DNA from: Bradyrhizobium commune
GTDB lineage: Bacteria > Pseudomonadota > Alphaproteobacteria > Rhizobiales > Xanthobacteraceae
Length of the DNA stretch: 64,000 nt
Assembly (NCBI RefSeq): GCF_015624505.1
Contig: NZ_CP061379.1
Coordinates: 1,426,001 to 1,490,000, forward strand
Direction: 5' to 3'
Part shown: positions 1-8,864 of the stretch, one piece after another
How positions within the stretch are numbered: the first letter of the stretch is position 1
How the letters are laid out: each line of letters starts with the position of its first letter
Position numbers and translations under genes: made by a program
The notes under the pieces: model-generated
What the model saw: only the letters and a program-made list of their open reading frames with translations
Databases searched by the model: none
Told to the model about the DNA's origin: nothing

Positions 1-1203
1 GCCGACTTTGCGGAGGCGTTCTCAGCGCTGCGATCGGGACGTCCGCGCCCCGTCGCCATCGAAGTCCCCATGGACGTCTTGTCCCGAAAAGCCCAAATCA
101 AGTCCGCATTCTGGCGTGAGCCGGACGTTCGGGCGGCCCCCGAGGACGACGCAATCGCAAAAGCGGCATCGCTGTTGTCCCGCGCTGAGCGGCCGTTGAT
201 ATTTGTCGGAGGCGGGGCCCAAGACGCTGGTCTTCCACTCAAGCTACTCGCGGAAAAGCTGGGTGCGCCCGTTGTGGCCCATCGCATGGGGAAGGGCGTG
301 CTGGACGACAGGCATCCGCTCAGCCTTAATCTCTCAGCCGGCCACGCGCTTTGGAAAGGCTGCGACGTCGTCCTTGCAATTGGAACAAGGATGCATCTGC
401 CGCTGACGCAGTGGGGATCCGACGACGGGTTACAGATCATCAAGATCGATGTCGACGAACTCGAGATGTCGCGCGGCCGCCAGCCTGACCTGGCCTTGTG
501 TGGCGAGGCTCTCGAGGTCCTGCAACGGCTCAGCGACCAGATACAAAAGCCTGTCGCGGATCGCGATAGCCGAATTGCATCGATCCGTGCCTTGAAGGCC
601 GAGATCGCGGGCAAGCTCGATCTGCTGCGTCCGCAGATGGACTATTTGCGCGCGATTCGGGACGTGCTCCCGGATGATGGCATTCTGGTCGACGAGTCGA
701 CACAGGTCGGCTACGTCTCGCGTATCGGGTATGAGACCCGGTTGCCGCGGACCTATCTCTCGTCCGGGCATGCGGGAACGCTGGGGTGGGGGTTTCCCAC
801 GGCGCTCGGCGCGCAGCACGCGCTGCCGGATAGCCCGGTCGTGTCGATCACCGGCGACGGCGGCTTCATGTTCAACGTGCAGGAGCTCGCCACGGCGGTC
901 CATCACAACATTCCCCTCGTGACGGTGCTTTTCAACGATGGCGCGTTCGGGAATGTCCAGCGCATGCAGCGTGAGCTCTATGGACTGCGGGTCATCGCAA
1001 CCGACCTGACCAATCCGGACTTCGTGCGGATGGCGGATAGCTTTGGTGTCTACGCCACGCGCGCCGAAGGGCCGCAGGCTTTGAGGAGCGCCCTGACGCG
1101 AGCATTCGAGGCGCGTCGCCCCTCCTTGATTGAAGTGCCGTGCGGTAAAATGCCGGAGCCGTGGCCATTTCTTCAGTTGCCGCGGGTTCGCGGGCGCCAG
1201 TGA
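1..1203 (+). CDS. Thiamine pyrophosphate-dependent enzyme, acetolactate synthase-like (5' end outside window)
   Basis: The reading frame is open from base 1, so the start lies upstream; about 400 residues are visible of the roughly 550 usual for this family. The first visible residues (GRPRPVAIEVP) match the end of the N-terminal PYR domain. A central domain follows (ERPLIFVGGGAQDAG), then the PP domain with the cofactor signature GDGGFMFN and, about 27 residues later, NDGAFGN, which bind Mg-diphosphate. The catalytic glutamate of the PYR domain is outside the window. This is the large-subunit-like fold used by acetolactate synthase, benzoylformate decarboxylase and relatives. The substrate cannot be told from sequence, and no small regulatory subunit lies next to it. 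The DUF1028, ABC transporter and ornithine cyclodeaminase neighbours suggest catabolism rather than branched-chain biosynthesis (inference). Confidence 0.93.
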   Translation, partial: ADFAEAFSALRSGRPRPVAIEVPMDVLSRKAQIKSAFWREPDVRAAPEDDAIAKAASLLSRAERPLIFVGGGAQDAGLPLKLLAEKLGAPVVAHRMGKGVLDDRHPLSLNLSAGHALWKGCDVVLAIGTRMHLPLTQWGSDDGLQIIKIDVDELEMSRGRQPDLALCGEALEVLQRLSDQIQKPVADRDSRIASIRALKAEIAGKLDLLRPQMDYLRAIRDVLPDDGILVDESTQVGYVSRIGYETRLPRTYLSSGHAGTLGWGFPTALGAQHALPDSPVVSITGDGGFMFNVQELATAVHHNIPLVTVLFNDGAFGNVQRMQRELYGLRVIATDLTNPDFVRMADSFGVYATRAEGPQALRSALTRAFEARRPSLIEVPCGKMPEPWPFLQLPRVRGRQ

Positions 1204-1325
1204 CAAATGCTGAGGTTCGTCGGATTTGGATTTGCGAACCGCATCATACGGAAATCGTAATTCTCTTGGCTCAGCGAGAGGCGATAATCGTATGATCGCG
1301 GGCGATGCTTGGCTCGGAGTGCGGT

Positions 1326-2000
1326 ATGACAATCTCGATAAGCGGACGCTGCAATCGGACCGGTCAGCTTGGAATCGCCATCGCGTCGTCCAGCATGAGC
1401 GTGGCGGCGCGGTGCGCCTATGCCCGCGCCGGAACAGGCGTTTGCGCCACTCAAAACATCACCGATCCCCGCCTGGGACCGCGCGCTCTTGCTTTGATGG
1501 AGCTGGGGCTTGACGCCGATACGATCCTCGCCGGGATTCGTGCAAGCACAGAGGATATCGAATTTCGCCAACTGGGGCTTTTAGACCGTTCCGGGCGGAC
1601 TGCATCCTATTCCGGGCTCCATAGTCTCGGTGTTCACGCGAGCGCCCACGGCGAGAACGTGATCGCGCTCGGCAATCTCCTCGCCAACGCCGAGGTGCCG
1701 AAGCGTATGATGTCGGCATTCAACGAGGACGAAGGCGCCGAGCTCGGCGATCGGCTGGTGGCTGCAATGCAAGCCGGCCTGGCGGCGGGCGGCGAGGCCG
1801 GTCCAATGCTTTCGGCAGGCATGATGATTGTAGATCGCGTTCCTTGGCCGATCGCAGATCTTCGGGTCGATCTTCATGACGAGCCGATCGCGCGACTGTC
1901 GGAGCTATGGAAGGCCTGGAGACCGCAAATGGAAGACTATGTGACCCGGGCGCTCAAGCCGTCCGCGGCGCCCAAGTTTGGAGTTCCCGGAGATTTGTGA
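1326..2000 (+). CDS. DUF1028 family protein
   Basis: This 224-residue protein covers the whole DUF1028 family: an N-terminal MTISISGRCNRTGQLG, then GIAIASSS, GTGVCATQN and LGLDADTILAG blocks, and a C-terminal segment on Asp-rich regulation of length. I chose the ATG at 1326 over the in-frame ATG at 1305 because GGAG sits just ahead of it and because family members begin Met-Thr at this point. From memory, a solved member has an Ntn-hydrolase-like fold, which would make Thr2 the candidate nucleophile; no reaction is established. It starts 122 bases after the TPP enzyme and precedes the ABC transporter genes, so a shared catabolic role is plausible but unproven. Confidence 0.9.
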   Translation: MTISISGRCNRTGQLGIAIASSSMSVAARCAYARAGTGVCATQNITDPRLGPRALALMELGLDADTILAGIRASTEDIEFRQLGLLDRSGRTASYSGLHSLGVHASAHGENVIALGNLLANAEVPKRMMSAFNEDEGAELGDRLVAAMQAGLAAGGEAGPMLSAGMMIVDRVPWPIADLRVDLHDEPIARLSELWKAWRPQMEDYVTRALKPSAAPKFGVPGDL

Positions 2001-2155
2001 AGTCGTTCGTATCTCTCATCTCTGGCGTACCGTGCTGCTATCTTTTTTGCGTCTCCCTGCTTAACATTTCGACAGACCGTGTCGAAAGCCGCAGGTAGAC
2101 TGAGAAACCGAGAGGCAATGGCCATTGCAATGTGGTCCGTGGCCATCTCCGAAGA

Positions 2156-2974
2156 ATGGATCCAACGGAAATGACCGAAGCTGCCAGCGCAAGCGCCCTC
2201 CGATTCAGTGCGATCCAACAGAGCTTCGCGAGTCCGACTGGAGATGCGCCAAATCTGGTCATCAGCGATGTCGGCTTCGAAGTGAAGCGGGGCAAGTTCG
2301 TCAGCGTCATCGGGCCGAGCGGCTGCGGGAAGAGCACTCTCATCCAGATGGCCGCAGGGCTCCTCAAGCCGTCGGTCGGCACGGTCTTCCACCATGACCG
2401 ACAGGTGACCAGCGTTAATCGCACCATCGGCTTCGTGCCCCAGCAGGCGCAATTGTTGCCGTGGAAGACGATGATCGAGAACATCGAATTTCCGTTGTTG
2501 CTGCGTGGCATGAGTGCGTCCGAGCGCCGTGCGAAGGCCATGGAGGCCATCAAGCGCGTCGATCTGGCCGGCTTTGAATCGCACTACCCGTATCAGCTGT
2601 CGGGCGGCATGCAGAAGCGCGCGTCGATCGCACGCATGTTGGTCTACAAGCCGGATACGATCTTGATGGACGAGCCGTTCGGTGCGCTGGACGCGCAAAC
2701 GCGCATGGTCATGCAGCATGACTTGCAGACGATGCTGGCGACCGAAGGTGCAAGTGTGCTTTTCGTCACCCACGACATCACCGAGGCGGTGTTGTTGTCG
2801 GACAGCGTTGTCGTGCTCAGTCGCCGTCCCGCGCGCGTGATATCGGAAATTCCCATCGATCTGCCGCGACCGCGCGACATGTTCGAACCTTACGCGACCC
2901 CCGGCTTTGCCGAAGCGTACGATCGCGTGTGGTCCGTATTCCGAAGCGAACTCAACATTAGGCGTGCGGCATGA
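2156..2974 (+). CDS. ABC transporter ATP-binding protein, nitrate/sulfonate/taurine type
   Basis: The protein (272 residues) is the cytoplasmic ATPase of an importer. Walker A is GPSGCGKST, the Q-loop region is FVPQQAQLLPW, the signature is LSGGMQKR, Walker B is TILMDEPFGALDAQTR, and the switch histidine lies in VTHDITEA. The FVPQQ and GALDAQTR forms are those of the SsuB/TauB/NrtD group. Starts are possible at GTG 2132, ATG 2156 and ATG 2171, and none has a strong ribosome binding site, so the first 15 residues are uncertain. Its stop overlaps the start of the permease gene by four bases (ATGA), showing translational coupling. No periplasmic substrate-binding protein is visible next to it; it may lie upstream of the window. 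Confidence 0.93.
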   Translation: MDPTEMTEAASASALRFSAIQQSFASPTGDAPNLVISDVGFEVKRGKFVSVIGPSGCGKSTLIQMAAGLLKPSVGTVFHHDRQVTSVNRTIGFVPQQAQLLPWKTMIENIEFPLLLRGMSASERRAKAMEAIKRVDLAGFESHYPYQLSGGMQKRASIARMLVYKPDTILMDEPFGALDAQTRMVMQHDLQTMLATEGASVLFVTHDITEAVLLSDSVVVLSRRPARVISEIPIDLPRPRDMFEPYATPGFAEAYDRVWSVFRSELNIRRAA

Positions 2975-3804
2975 GCGACCAGATCACATTGAGCTCCGTC
3001 CGAGCGCCGTCGCCGAAACAAGTCTGGGCGCCCGTACGTCGAGCACTTCTGCTGGCGGCTCCAGGCGTCGCGTTGCTCTGCTTTTGGCAATTTGCGTCCG
3101 GCCGACTGATCCGTGAGACGTATGTCAGCAAACCGACGGACATCGCATGGCGTCTTGTCGACCTGTTCTACACCGGTGAAATCTGGCCAAGCCTCCGCGT
3201 GACCGGGGAAGAGCTCGTTCTATCCTATGCCATCGGCGTCTTGCTCGGGCTGTTGCTTGGATATGCACTCGGCCGTTCGCCGCGTCTGGCCGCCATCTTC
3301 GAGCCTTACGTGATGGCATTCTACGGCATCCCGAAAATCGCCTTGGCGCCGCTGTTCGTCATTTGGTTCGGTATCGGGATTTGGTCGAAGGTGATGCTTG
3401 CGGGCACGATGGTGTTCTTCCTCGTCTTCTACAATGTCTTCGCCGGCGTTCGATCTGTCGATCGGGATGTCGTCAATTTGGCCCTGGTCTTGGGTGCAAA
3501 TGAACGCCAGCTGGGCCGACAGATATATCTGCCCGCTGCTGCGCCGTTTCTGTTGCTGGGGATGCGGATGGCAATTCCCTATGCCGTCATCGGGGTGATC
3601 GTGGGAGAGTTCACTTCGTCAACGGCGGGGCTCGGTCTGTTCATCAACTACGCGTCTTCGACTTACGATCCGGCCGGCGTTTTTGCAGGCATCTCTGTCC
3701 TCCTGGCTTTCGTGATGGGGATGAATGCGTTGGCCACGCGTCTTGAGCGCAAGCTTCTGAAATGGCAGCCAACCTCCCAAAGGATTGCAGCCGATCCGAA
3801 CTAG
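2971..3804 (+). CDS. ABC transporter permease, nitrate/sulfonate/taurine type
   Basis: This 277-residue inner-membrane permease carries about six hydrophobic segments, first near residues 28-45 and last near 245-260. The EAA loop that docks the ATPase is seen at NLALVLGANERQLGRQIYLPAAAP, centred near residue 180. The IAWRLVDLFYTGEIWPS and YGIPKIALAPLFVIWFGIG blocks are characteristic of the SsuC/TauC family. The gene is translationally coupled to the ATPase upstream. The transported compound is unknown; sulfonates, taurine, nitrate, pyrimidine precursors and aromatic acids are all carried by this group. Confidence 0.93.
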   Translation: MSDQITLSSVRAPSPKQVWAPVRRALLLAAPGVALLCFWQFASGRLIRETYVSKPTDIAWRLVDLFYTGEIWPSLRVTGEELVLSYAIGVLLGLLLGYALGRSPRLAAIFEPYVMAFYGIPKIALAPLFVIWFGIGIWSKVMLAGTMVFFLVFYNVFAGVRSVDRDVVNLALVLGANERQLGRQIYLPAAAPFLLLGMRMAIPYAVIGVIVGEFTSSTAGLGLFINYASSTYDPAGVFAGISVLLAFVMGMNALATRLERKLLKWQPTSQRIAADPN

Positions 3805-3864
3805 GCCCGCGATCGTTGGTCACGTTCGCGTTCCGTTGCACCGTCAACTGGAGAAGATCGCCTG

Positions 3865-4352
3865 ATGGATCCAATCTATTTCACGTATCTCAATCGCCAG
3901 TGCATCGAAGCGCTGAAACTGTCCGATCAGGAGGTCCTGGACGCGATCGAATCGGGTCTCGCAAGACAAGGCCGCGGGGAGGCGGTTATTGAACCGCGAG
4001 TGCACCTGGGAACCGGGGTTGGCTGACGGGCATTTCAACGTTCTTCGAGGCGTTCTAGGCACAGCCGACAACGCCGCCGGCGTGAAGATTGTTGGTGACT
4101 TCGTAGATAACTACAAATCTGGAATGCCCTCGGAGTTCGGAGTGCTTCTGCTGTTCGACCCGCGCAACGGTGTGCCGAGAGCCATCATGGACGCGAGCGG
4201 CAACACGGACATGCGGACGGGAGCCGTGACGGCGATCGGCGCCAAATATCTCGCACGGAAGAACTCGAAGATACTGGGTCACGTCGGTGCGCGCGGCACC
4301 GCGTACTGGAACGTGCGCCTGTTGGACCACCTTTTCGACTTCGATGAAATTC
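3865..4352 (+). pseudogene. Ornithine cyclodeaminase/mu-crystallin family, frameshifted and truncated
   Basis: An ATG at 3865 with GGAG about a dozen bases upstream opens a frame beginning MDPIYFTYLNR, and continues through EAVIEPRVHL. It then hits a stop near 4024. From about 4020 the family continues one frame over: VKIVGDFVDNYKSGMP, LLLFDPRNGVPRAIMDASG, TDMRTGAVTAIGAKYLAR and ILGHVGARGTA. These are the NAD-binding and substrate-pocket blocks of ornithine cyclodeaminase/alanine dehydrogenase relatives. The homology breaks off at DEIRV near 4350, and the C-terminal third is gone. The parent enzyme would deaminate an amino acid using NAD. Two lesions make a working product very unlikely. It follows the ABC transporter and may once have been in that operon. 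Confidence 0.85.
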
Positions 4353-4358
4353 GCGTCC

Positions 4359-4512
4359 AACCGGGCTGCCTACGACTTCTGGCGCGACAAAACACGGGCG
4401 CGGATCAAGGATCCCGCCGTCGCCGAGATGCGCGCTCCGACGGAGCCGTTTCACCCCTACGGAACCAAGCGGCCGTCCCTTGAACAGAACTTTTTTGATG
4501 TCTTCAATCAGT
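4359..4512 (+). pseudogene. Fragment of a Baeyer-Villiger-type flavin monooxygenase
   Basis: Directly after the ornithine cyclodeaminase homology ends, a third frame reads AAYDFWRDKTRARIKDP, then PYGTKRPSLEQNFFDVFNQ, then SNV. This closely matches the internal block of cyclohexanone/4-hydroxyacetophenone monooxygenases in which KDP, PFGTKRP and the YYE.FN.DNV strings occur in this order. No FAD- or NADP-binding GxGxxG motif and no start codon of its own are present, so this is a scrap of about 50 residues. It must have been joined to the upstream pseudogene by deletion or recombination. Assignment to the monooxygenase family is from remembered motif order, without a search. Confidence 0.65.
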
Positions 4513-5002
4513 CCAATGTTCTTGTGCTCGTGCAGCAACGGTCGCCCGCGCGAGTCGACCATGCGGACGGTAGCCCCAGCTAACAGGGCAAGGGTGAGCA
4601 ATCTGAACATTTCGGGTCTCTTGGAGCTAATCTGGAAGGGGCAGATCACATGGCGGGTAGTGCTGCGAACTGCTTTTGCGCGCGCGACGGCGTGGGCAGG
4701 GATCGGCGATCTTCCGCAATCATTGGGGTGCCTATCCATCACTTTGTTGTAGCCGTAAAAAGCAGACATTTGACGTCACTGAAACATCAGATCAAAGTTG
4801 ATTCGATTGAAATGGCGGCGAACCATGGGCCGTCTGCGCCGAGGGTCGCCAAGATATCTCGTGATATCAAATGACCTTGGTGGTGGTGTTGCCGGCGCAA
4901 CTGCTCCGCCAGAGGCAGTTGCTTGGTCCATTAGGGCATGTAGGGGGCGCGCACGATCGAGGAGCTGGAGCTGCGATCATTTACGTTCTACAGAACAGCC
5001 CC
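4513..5002. other. Intergenic stretch after the pseudogene pair
   Basis: About 490 bases with only short overlapping open frames of shadow-like composition. I see no recognisable protein, hairpin terminator or RNA gene. It may hold further eroded sequence from the monooxygenase that I cannot recognise. Confidence 0.5.
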
Positions 5003-5233
5003 TCAGCATATTTCCGGATCATCTCCATGGTCGCAAACTCCATCCGGTTGGTTAGATGTCCTGACCGATGGCGCGGGCGTCCAGAAATGGCCGTGGATGC
5101 TTCGTCCGGCACGGACGACGCTTGCATGGGCGCTCTCTGCGGCGTATCGCTCATTCATATCGCGAGCCCTTACGGGCATCGTAAGCAGGGCAGTAGCGAT
5201 CAGCCCAGCAGACAAGATCTTCAGCCTAATCAT
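5003..5233 (-). CDS. Small secreted protein, paralogue of the one at 11,806
   Basis: The 76-residue product begins MIRLKILSAGLIATALLTMP followed by VRAR, a signal peptide with an AxA-like cleavage region. The first 24 residues are near-identical in pattern to the protein at 11,806 (MTNLKLLSTGLIAVAMLATP). The start is supported by an upstream GTTTTCAACGGAGAAG, also found ahead of the 11,806 gene. The mature part has no recognised domain, two Cys residues near the C-terminus and no repeat. The remainder may have drifted: it lacks the NEPACVPAPRVG block of the paralogue, so it may be a degenerate copy. Function unknown. Confidence 0.55.
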   Translation of the reverse strand: MIRLKILSAGLIATALLTMPVRARDMNERYAAESAHASVVRAGRSIHGHFWTPAPSVRTSNQPDGVCDHGDDPEIC

Positions 5234-5622
5234 CAGCCTTCTCCGTTGAAAACGCCCAAAGACGTTTGGCTCTGTGAGTGAGGTGCGGATGGATACGACG
5301 CATCCAAACGCAACATTCGTTCACGGCCGCTCAACGCGCTGTGAGCGCCACGTCGTATCGCCTCAGCCTCTAAAGGCGTGGCCGACGCCGACATGCGACC
5401 AGGAAAGGCCGTCCTAACGGTAAGATGGCTTGGTGAGCGGCCGCGACTAGGGTATTCGCTTCCCGCGAAACGCGAGGGCGATATTGACTTCTCGCCAGCA
5501 TTTTGTGCTCGGCTTGCATGAGACGATTGCAGCCGCGTGCTAGGAGCTGGCAGCCCGGCAAAATAAAGAAGTCGCATTTTGAGCAGACCTCAATCGTCAT
5601 TCTTTGGTGACCTGCACCAGTT
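5234..5622. other. Intergenic stretch between two leftward secreted-protein genes
   Basis: About 390 bases. It contains the promoter and leader of the gene ending at 5003. Open frames here run in several directions without recognisable protein features. No repeat or RNA gene is seen. Confidence 0.5.
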
Positions 5623-5901
5623 TTAACACCCCCGACAGATCGACCCCTCCAGCATCTTTTCGAGCCGAGCATCCTCCTGGTCGATGGCCGGGTTCGTGCC
5701 GAGGAGCGGCCCTTTCATGGCATGGCCACCTGCGCCGGATGACGGAAGTGCCGTGCCCGAGGAATTCGTTCCCGGCGTAGCGGCGGTAGTACCGAGCGTG
5801 CCGCCCATCGACATATGCGATCCCATGCCGCCGCGGCCAAACGCTGCGGGGGTCGAAAGGGCAAAACAAAGAGCGAAGCAAAGACGGGAAAGCGGTTTCA
5901 T
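5623..5901 (-). CDS. Small secreted protein, Gly/Ser/Thr-rich
   Basis: A 92-residue product beginning MKPLSRLCFALCFALSTPAAFG, a clear signal peptide. The mature part is rich in Gly, Ser, Thr and Met (GGMGSHMSMGG) and ends in LEGSICRGC, with two cysteines three residues apart. A TGGAGC ribosome binding site precedes the chosen ATG, which is better placed than the longer in-frame start at 5917 in another frame. No domain is recognised. Similar short low-complexity exported proteins are common in Bradyrhizobium genomes (family knowledge). It is divergent from the gene at 6226. Confidence 0.6.
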   Translation of the reverse strand: MKPLSRLCFALCFALSTPAAFGRGGMGSHMSMGGTLGTTAATPGTNSSGTALPSSGAGGHAMKGPLLGTNPAIDQEDARLEKMLEGSICRGC

Positions 5902-6225
5902 GATTCATGCTCCACATGCTTAGGTGACCTGAATTTGAATCTAGGCGTCACGCGCACTCCGGCAGCGCACGATCGCGAGAGCAGATCATGACAATGAATT
6001 CAGGAGCCGGCGCCGCGGGCCATGTATGGCGATCGCAAGTTGGCAAGAGCGCGCCGCTCCGATAGCAGGCTTCGCCTTCTCAGAAGTTTGATCGTAGATA
6101 CGCCGAATTTTCGGTGGGAGTGCCTACATTAGTTGCGTGTAGAAACTTCCCTAGGAAACGCCACCGACAGAGCAGCAGTCAGCGCAAGCCGATTCTCCGC
6201 ACGAACGAAACAACGGAGAACGACT
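5902..6225. other. Divergent intergenic region of two secreted-protein genes
   Basis: About 320 bases between two outward-facing genes, so it should hold both promoters. The right end carries the CAACGGAGAA leader element immediately before the ATG at 6226. I see no strong inverted repeat. Confidence 0.45.
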
Positions 6226-6468
6226 ATGACTGTAATCAAAACATTGATTGCGGCAGCACTGATCTCGATAGCGACAATTCCGTCTGCGTTTGCAGCTTGG
6301 TCCTTCGCGGACCAGGAGCCCGCCGCCTTCGCGTCGATGTATCCCAACCGAGACGTTCTAAACGGCGGCGCCCTGACGCCGGCAGGCAGAATGGGACTTG
6401 AGCGGGCCGGCGGCGCGGCTCCCGTGTTCGCAGGCAGAAACGTCTATCTCAGGACCCGGCACCGCTAG
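6226..6468 (+). CDS. Small secreted protein
   Basis: An 80-residue product starting MTVIKTLIAAALISIATIPS with AFAA as the probable signal-peptidase site. I chose the ATG at 6226 rather than 6133 because it directly follows a CAACGGAGAA ribosome binding site and puts the signal peptide at the N-terminus. The mature part contains FADQEPAAFASMYPNRDVLNGG and ends RNVYLRTRHR. The PNRDVLNGGALTPAGRMG block recalls other short exported proteins of this bacterial group, but no function is known. The leader is shared with the genes at 5233 and 11,806. Confidence 0.65.
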   Translation: MTVIKTLIAAALISIATIPSAFAAWSFADQEPAAFASMYPNRDVLNGGALTPAGRMGLERAGGAAPVFAGRNVYLRTRHR

Positions 6469-6693
6469 GCACGCATCCTGTGCTGCGAAATAGTGGTGCC
6501 GTCGCTGCGTGCGGCGCGCCCCTGTTTGCTACCCGAACTCTCGGCATCAATTCCGCCGGCCCTCACGCGACAGATCTTAGAGCATCGAGCTAAATCTGTT
6601 GTATCCCGGCCAGCCGTTGCCATTGCCGGGACATCAGGTGATCGACCATTTTTGTGGAGATGCCGGATTCCGCTGACGCGACCAACACCGGCG

Positions 6694-7110
6694 TCAGTTC
6701 CGCGCGAGCGTTATGCCGACACCGAACACGCCCGCATGCAGCGAAGGCATTTCGATGTACCTCGCCAATCCGGTCTCGACGGTTTCCGCCAACACAAGCG
6801 GCACTTCAACCACGCGGACCGCGTCACCGCTTCTGGTTGCTAAGTAGAGCCGTTTTGGCGAAATGACCCGTTTCACAACAAAGCGCCGGAGCCGTCCTCC
6901 GATCGCCGACTGCGCCTCGGCAGGCCCCTCCGTCACGCTCGTCCATGCGGTTCCGTAAGCTGCGCCACATCTGCGCCCCCGCCACTCGGAGGTGTAAGGC
7001 GATTTGCGCTGCGGCCGAAGAAGGGCGCACACCACGCAGTCCCCGGCGATCGCAAGATCAGAAAGGCTCAGCGACAGGATGCCGTCGGCATTGTGCGCCC
7101 TGCGTCTCAC
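6694..7110 (-). CDS. Possible hypothetical protein coupled to rpoH
   Basis: A 138-codon frame opens with a GTG whose bases overlap the rpoH stop codon, the arrangement seen in translationally coupled genes. The protein is Arg- and Val-rich and ends GITLARN; no domain, signal peptide or membrane segment is recognised. The remaining part of the gap (6469-6693) holds nothing I can identify. It could equally be a chance open frame in GC-rich DNA, so I give it low confidence. Confidence 0.22.
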   Translation of the reverse strand: MRRRAHNADGILSLSLSDLAIAGDCVVCALLRPQRKSPYTSEWRGRRCGAAYGTAWTSVTEGPAEAQSAIGGRLRRFVVKRVISPKRLYLATRSGDAVRVVEVPLVLAETVETGLARYIEMPSLHAGVFGVGITLARN

Positions 7111-8015
7111 TCCGCCGTTGCGGTGTTGCCAGCCCTGGCAGCCAGTATCGTCGCCCGCTTGACCTTGGCGAAAGCACGTGTCTCGATCTGGCGCACCCGC
7201 TCGCTCGAGATCGACAGCTCGCAGCCGAGCTGTTCGAGCGTCAAGGGTTGCTCTGCAAGGCGCCTCGCCTCAAGGACGCGCCGCTCGCGCTCGGTCAATA
7301 CTACCAGCGCGGTCCGAAGAGCTCTTGTCCTGAGCAGTGCCTCGTCGTGCTCTGCGACGATCACTTCCGCGTCAGGGGACCCATCGACGAGCATCGCTTC
7401 CCATTCCGTCGACCCGTCTTCGCCGCCGACGCAGATATTCAAGGAAAGATCACCACTAAGCCGGCGATCCATTTCGACGACGTCACGGGCGGTCACTTCG
7501 AGTTTGTCCGCAATGGCCTGTGCAATCTCCGGCGTGAGAACAGCTGCCTGGCCCGCGAGCTTTCTCATTTCACCGCGCAGCCGGAAGAAGAGCTTCTTCT
7601 GCGCGGCAGTCGTGCCGATCTTGACCAGAGACCAGGAGCGCAAGATGTACTCATGAATGGTCGCCTTCATCCACCACAATGCGTAGGTGGAGAAGCGCGC
7701 GCCGTGCCCTGGTTCGAAACGTGAGGCCGCGATTACGAGCCCGAGATTGGCTTCCGCGATCAGGTCGGCAATCGGAAGACCATACCCTTTGTAGTTTCGC
7801 GCCACCTTTGCAGCGAGGCGCAGATGGCTCGTGACCAATTCGTCCGTCGCTTTTGGATCACGACGCTCCTGCCAACGCCGGGCAAGCTGCTGCTCCCGAT
7901 CGCGCTCAAGCAGGTCAAAGCGTTTGATAGCGGCAGAGTAGGCGAGAATATCGGCGGACTGGGGAGTCAACACTCCAGTCACATAGGCGCTGACGATGGC
8001 GTTCTGAGCTTGCAT
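7107..8015 (-). CDS. rpoH: RNA polymerase sigma-32 family factor (RpoH paralogue)
   Basis: A 302-residue sigma factor of the heat-shock type. Region 2 is seen in HLRLAAKVARNYKGYGLP and DLIAEANLGLVIAASRF, with FSTYALWWMKATI for promoter melting. The RpoH box, which contacts core polymerase and is specific to sigma-32, is QKKLFFRLR near residue 145. Region 4 ends the protein with LEQLGCELSISSERVRQIE, a helix-turn-helix for the -35 element. TAGGAG lies just ahead of the ATG. Bradyrhizobia carry several rpoH paralogues with different stress roles (established for B. japonicum); which one this is cannot be decided here. Its neighbours are small secreted proteins, a cytochrome and a two-component system. 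Confidence 0.92.
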   Translation of the reverse strand: MQAQNAIVSAYVTGVLTPQSADILAYSAAIKRFDLLERDREQQLARRWQERRDPKATDELVTSHLRLAAKVARNYKGYGLPIADLIAEANLGLVIAASRFEPGHGARFSTYALWWMKATIHEYILRSWSLVKIGTTAAQKKLFFRLRGEMRKLAGQAAVLTPEIAQAIADKLEVTARDVVEMDRRLSGDLSLNICVGGEDGSTEWEAMLVDGSPDAEVIVAEHDEALLRTRALRTALVVLTERERRVLEARRLAEQPLTLEQLGCELSISSERVRQIETRAFAKVKRATILAARAGNTATAE

Positions 8016-8248
8016 AAGCTGCTCCTACGGTTGAGCCCGGCACCTCAATTGTAGGAGGGCTCCAGATGGAGCGGCCACTAAATTGGCCTTAAGAAATCTG
8101 AATTAGCATTTAGACCACACGAGGTGCGTTTTGGCAGACCGAACCTTAAATCCGTATTTAATTGAGCGCGACCTTCGCCCTTGGCATGTTCGAAGCCAGG
8201 ATCGCGCGCCCGCGTGATGCCAATCCGATTGTCGATTTGGAGCTCAAC

Positions 8249-8806
8249 GTGCTTTTGTTCTCCCGTGGATTCGTTCGTAGGCGCGCAATCTCGCTGGCAA
8301 CGAGCCTCTCGGTCATGGCAACATCGTTCGCCCTTGCCCAGGACCCAAGACACGAAGCCGGGCACCTGAACTCGAAGGGCAATGCTGCTGGCTCTGAGAC
8401 GACGTCGTCTCGCTCCACCGAATACCTGCCCAGCATCAGCGATCTGATGATTGGCACAATTCAACCCCGCCATGAGCGGCTTTGGCGGGCTGGGCAGGAC
8501 GGCAACTGGGAATTCGCCGCGTATGAACTCGGAAACCTGCGCGGTGCATTCGGCCGGCTTGGGCGCGCCCACCCGACCGAACACGAAACGTCCTTGCCTG
8601 ACATGATTACTTCCGTCACGGAACGGCCGTTTAACAATCTCACGGACGCGATCCGGTCAAAGGACGCCGCAGCCTTTGCCAAAGCCTATGGCGAACTGAC
8701 GGATGCCTGCAACTCGTGCCATCAGGCGCTAAATCACGGCGTCGTCAAAATTGGCCGACCGGACGACAAGTCCCAATCGGATTTGGCACTTCACAAGGCC
8801 CCCTGA
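8249..8806 (+). CDS. Exported c-type cytochrome-like protein
   Basis: A 185-residue protein with a signal peptide (RRRAISLATSLSVMATS, then FALAQ) and one haem attachment site, CNSCH, near residue 156. The stretch before it (NNLTDAIRSKDAAAFAKAYGELTDA) looks like the last helix of a four-helix cytochrome c'/c556-type fold, where CxxCH sits close to the C-terminus. I chose the GTG at 8249 because GGAG lies six bases upstream and the signal peptide is then correctly placed; TTG 8162 and ATG 8186 would give an overlong N-region. It is divergent from rpoH. The redox partner is unknown. Confidence 0.75.
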   Translation: MLLFSRGFVRRRAISLATSLSVMATSFALAQDPRHEAGHLNSKGNAAGSETTSSRSTEYLPSISDLMIGTIQPRHERLWRAGQDGNWEFAAYELGNLRGAFGRLGRAHPTEHETSLPDMITSVTERPFNNLTDAIRSKDAAAFAKAYGELTDACNSCHQALNHGVVKIGRPDDKSQSDLALHKAP

Positions 8807-8864
8807 GACTGCCTTTCGCGCAGTGTCTCCATTCCAGGGCCTGCGTAGTGGCAAAGGACGTCGG

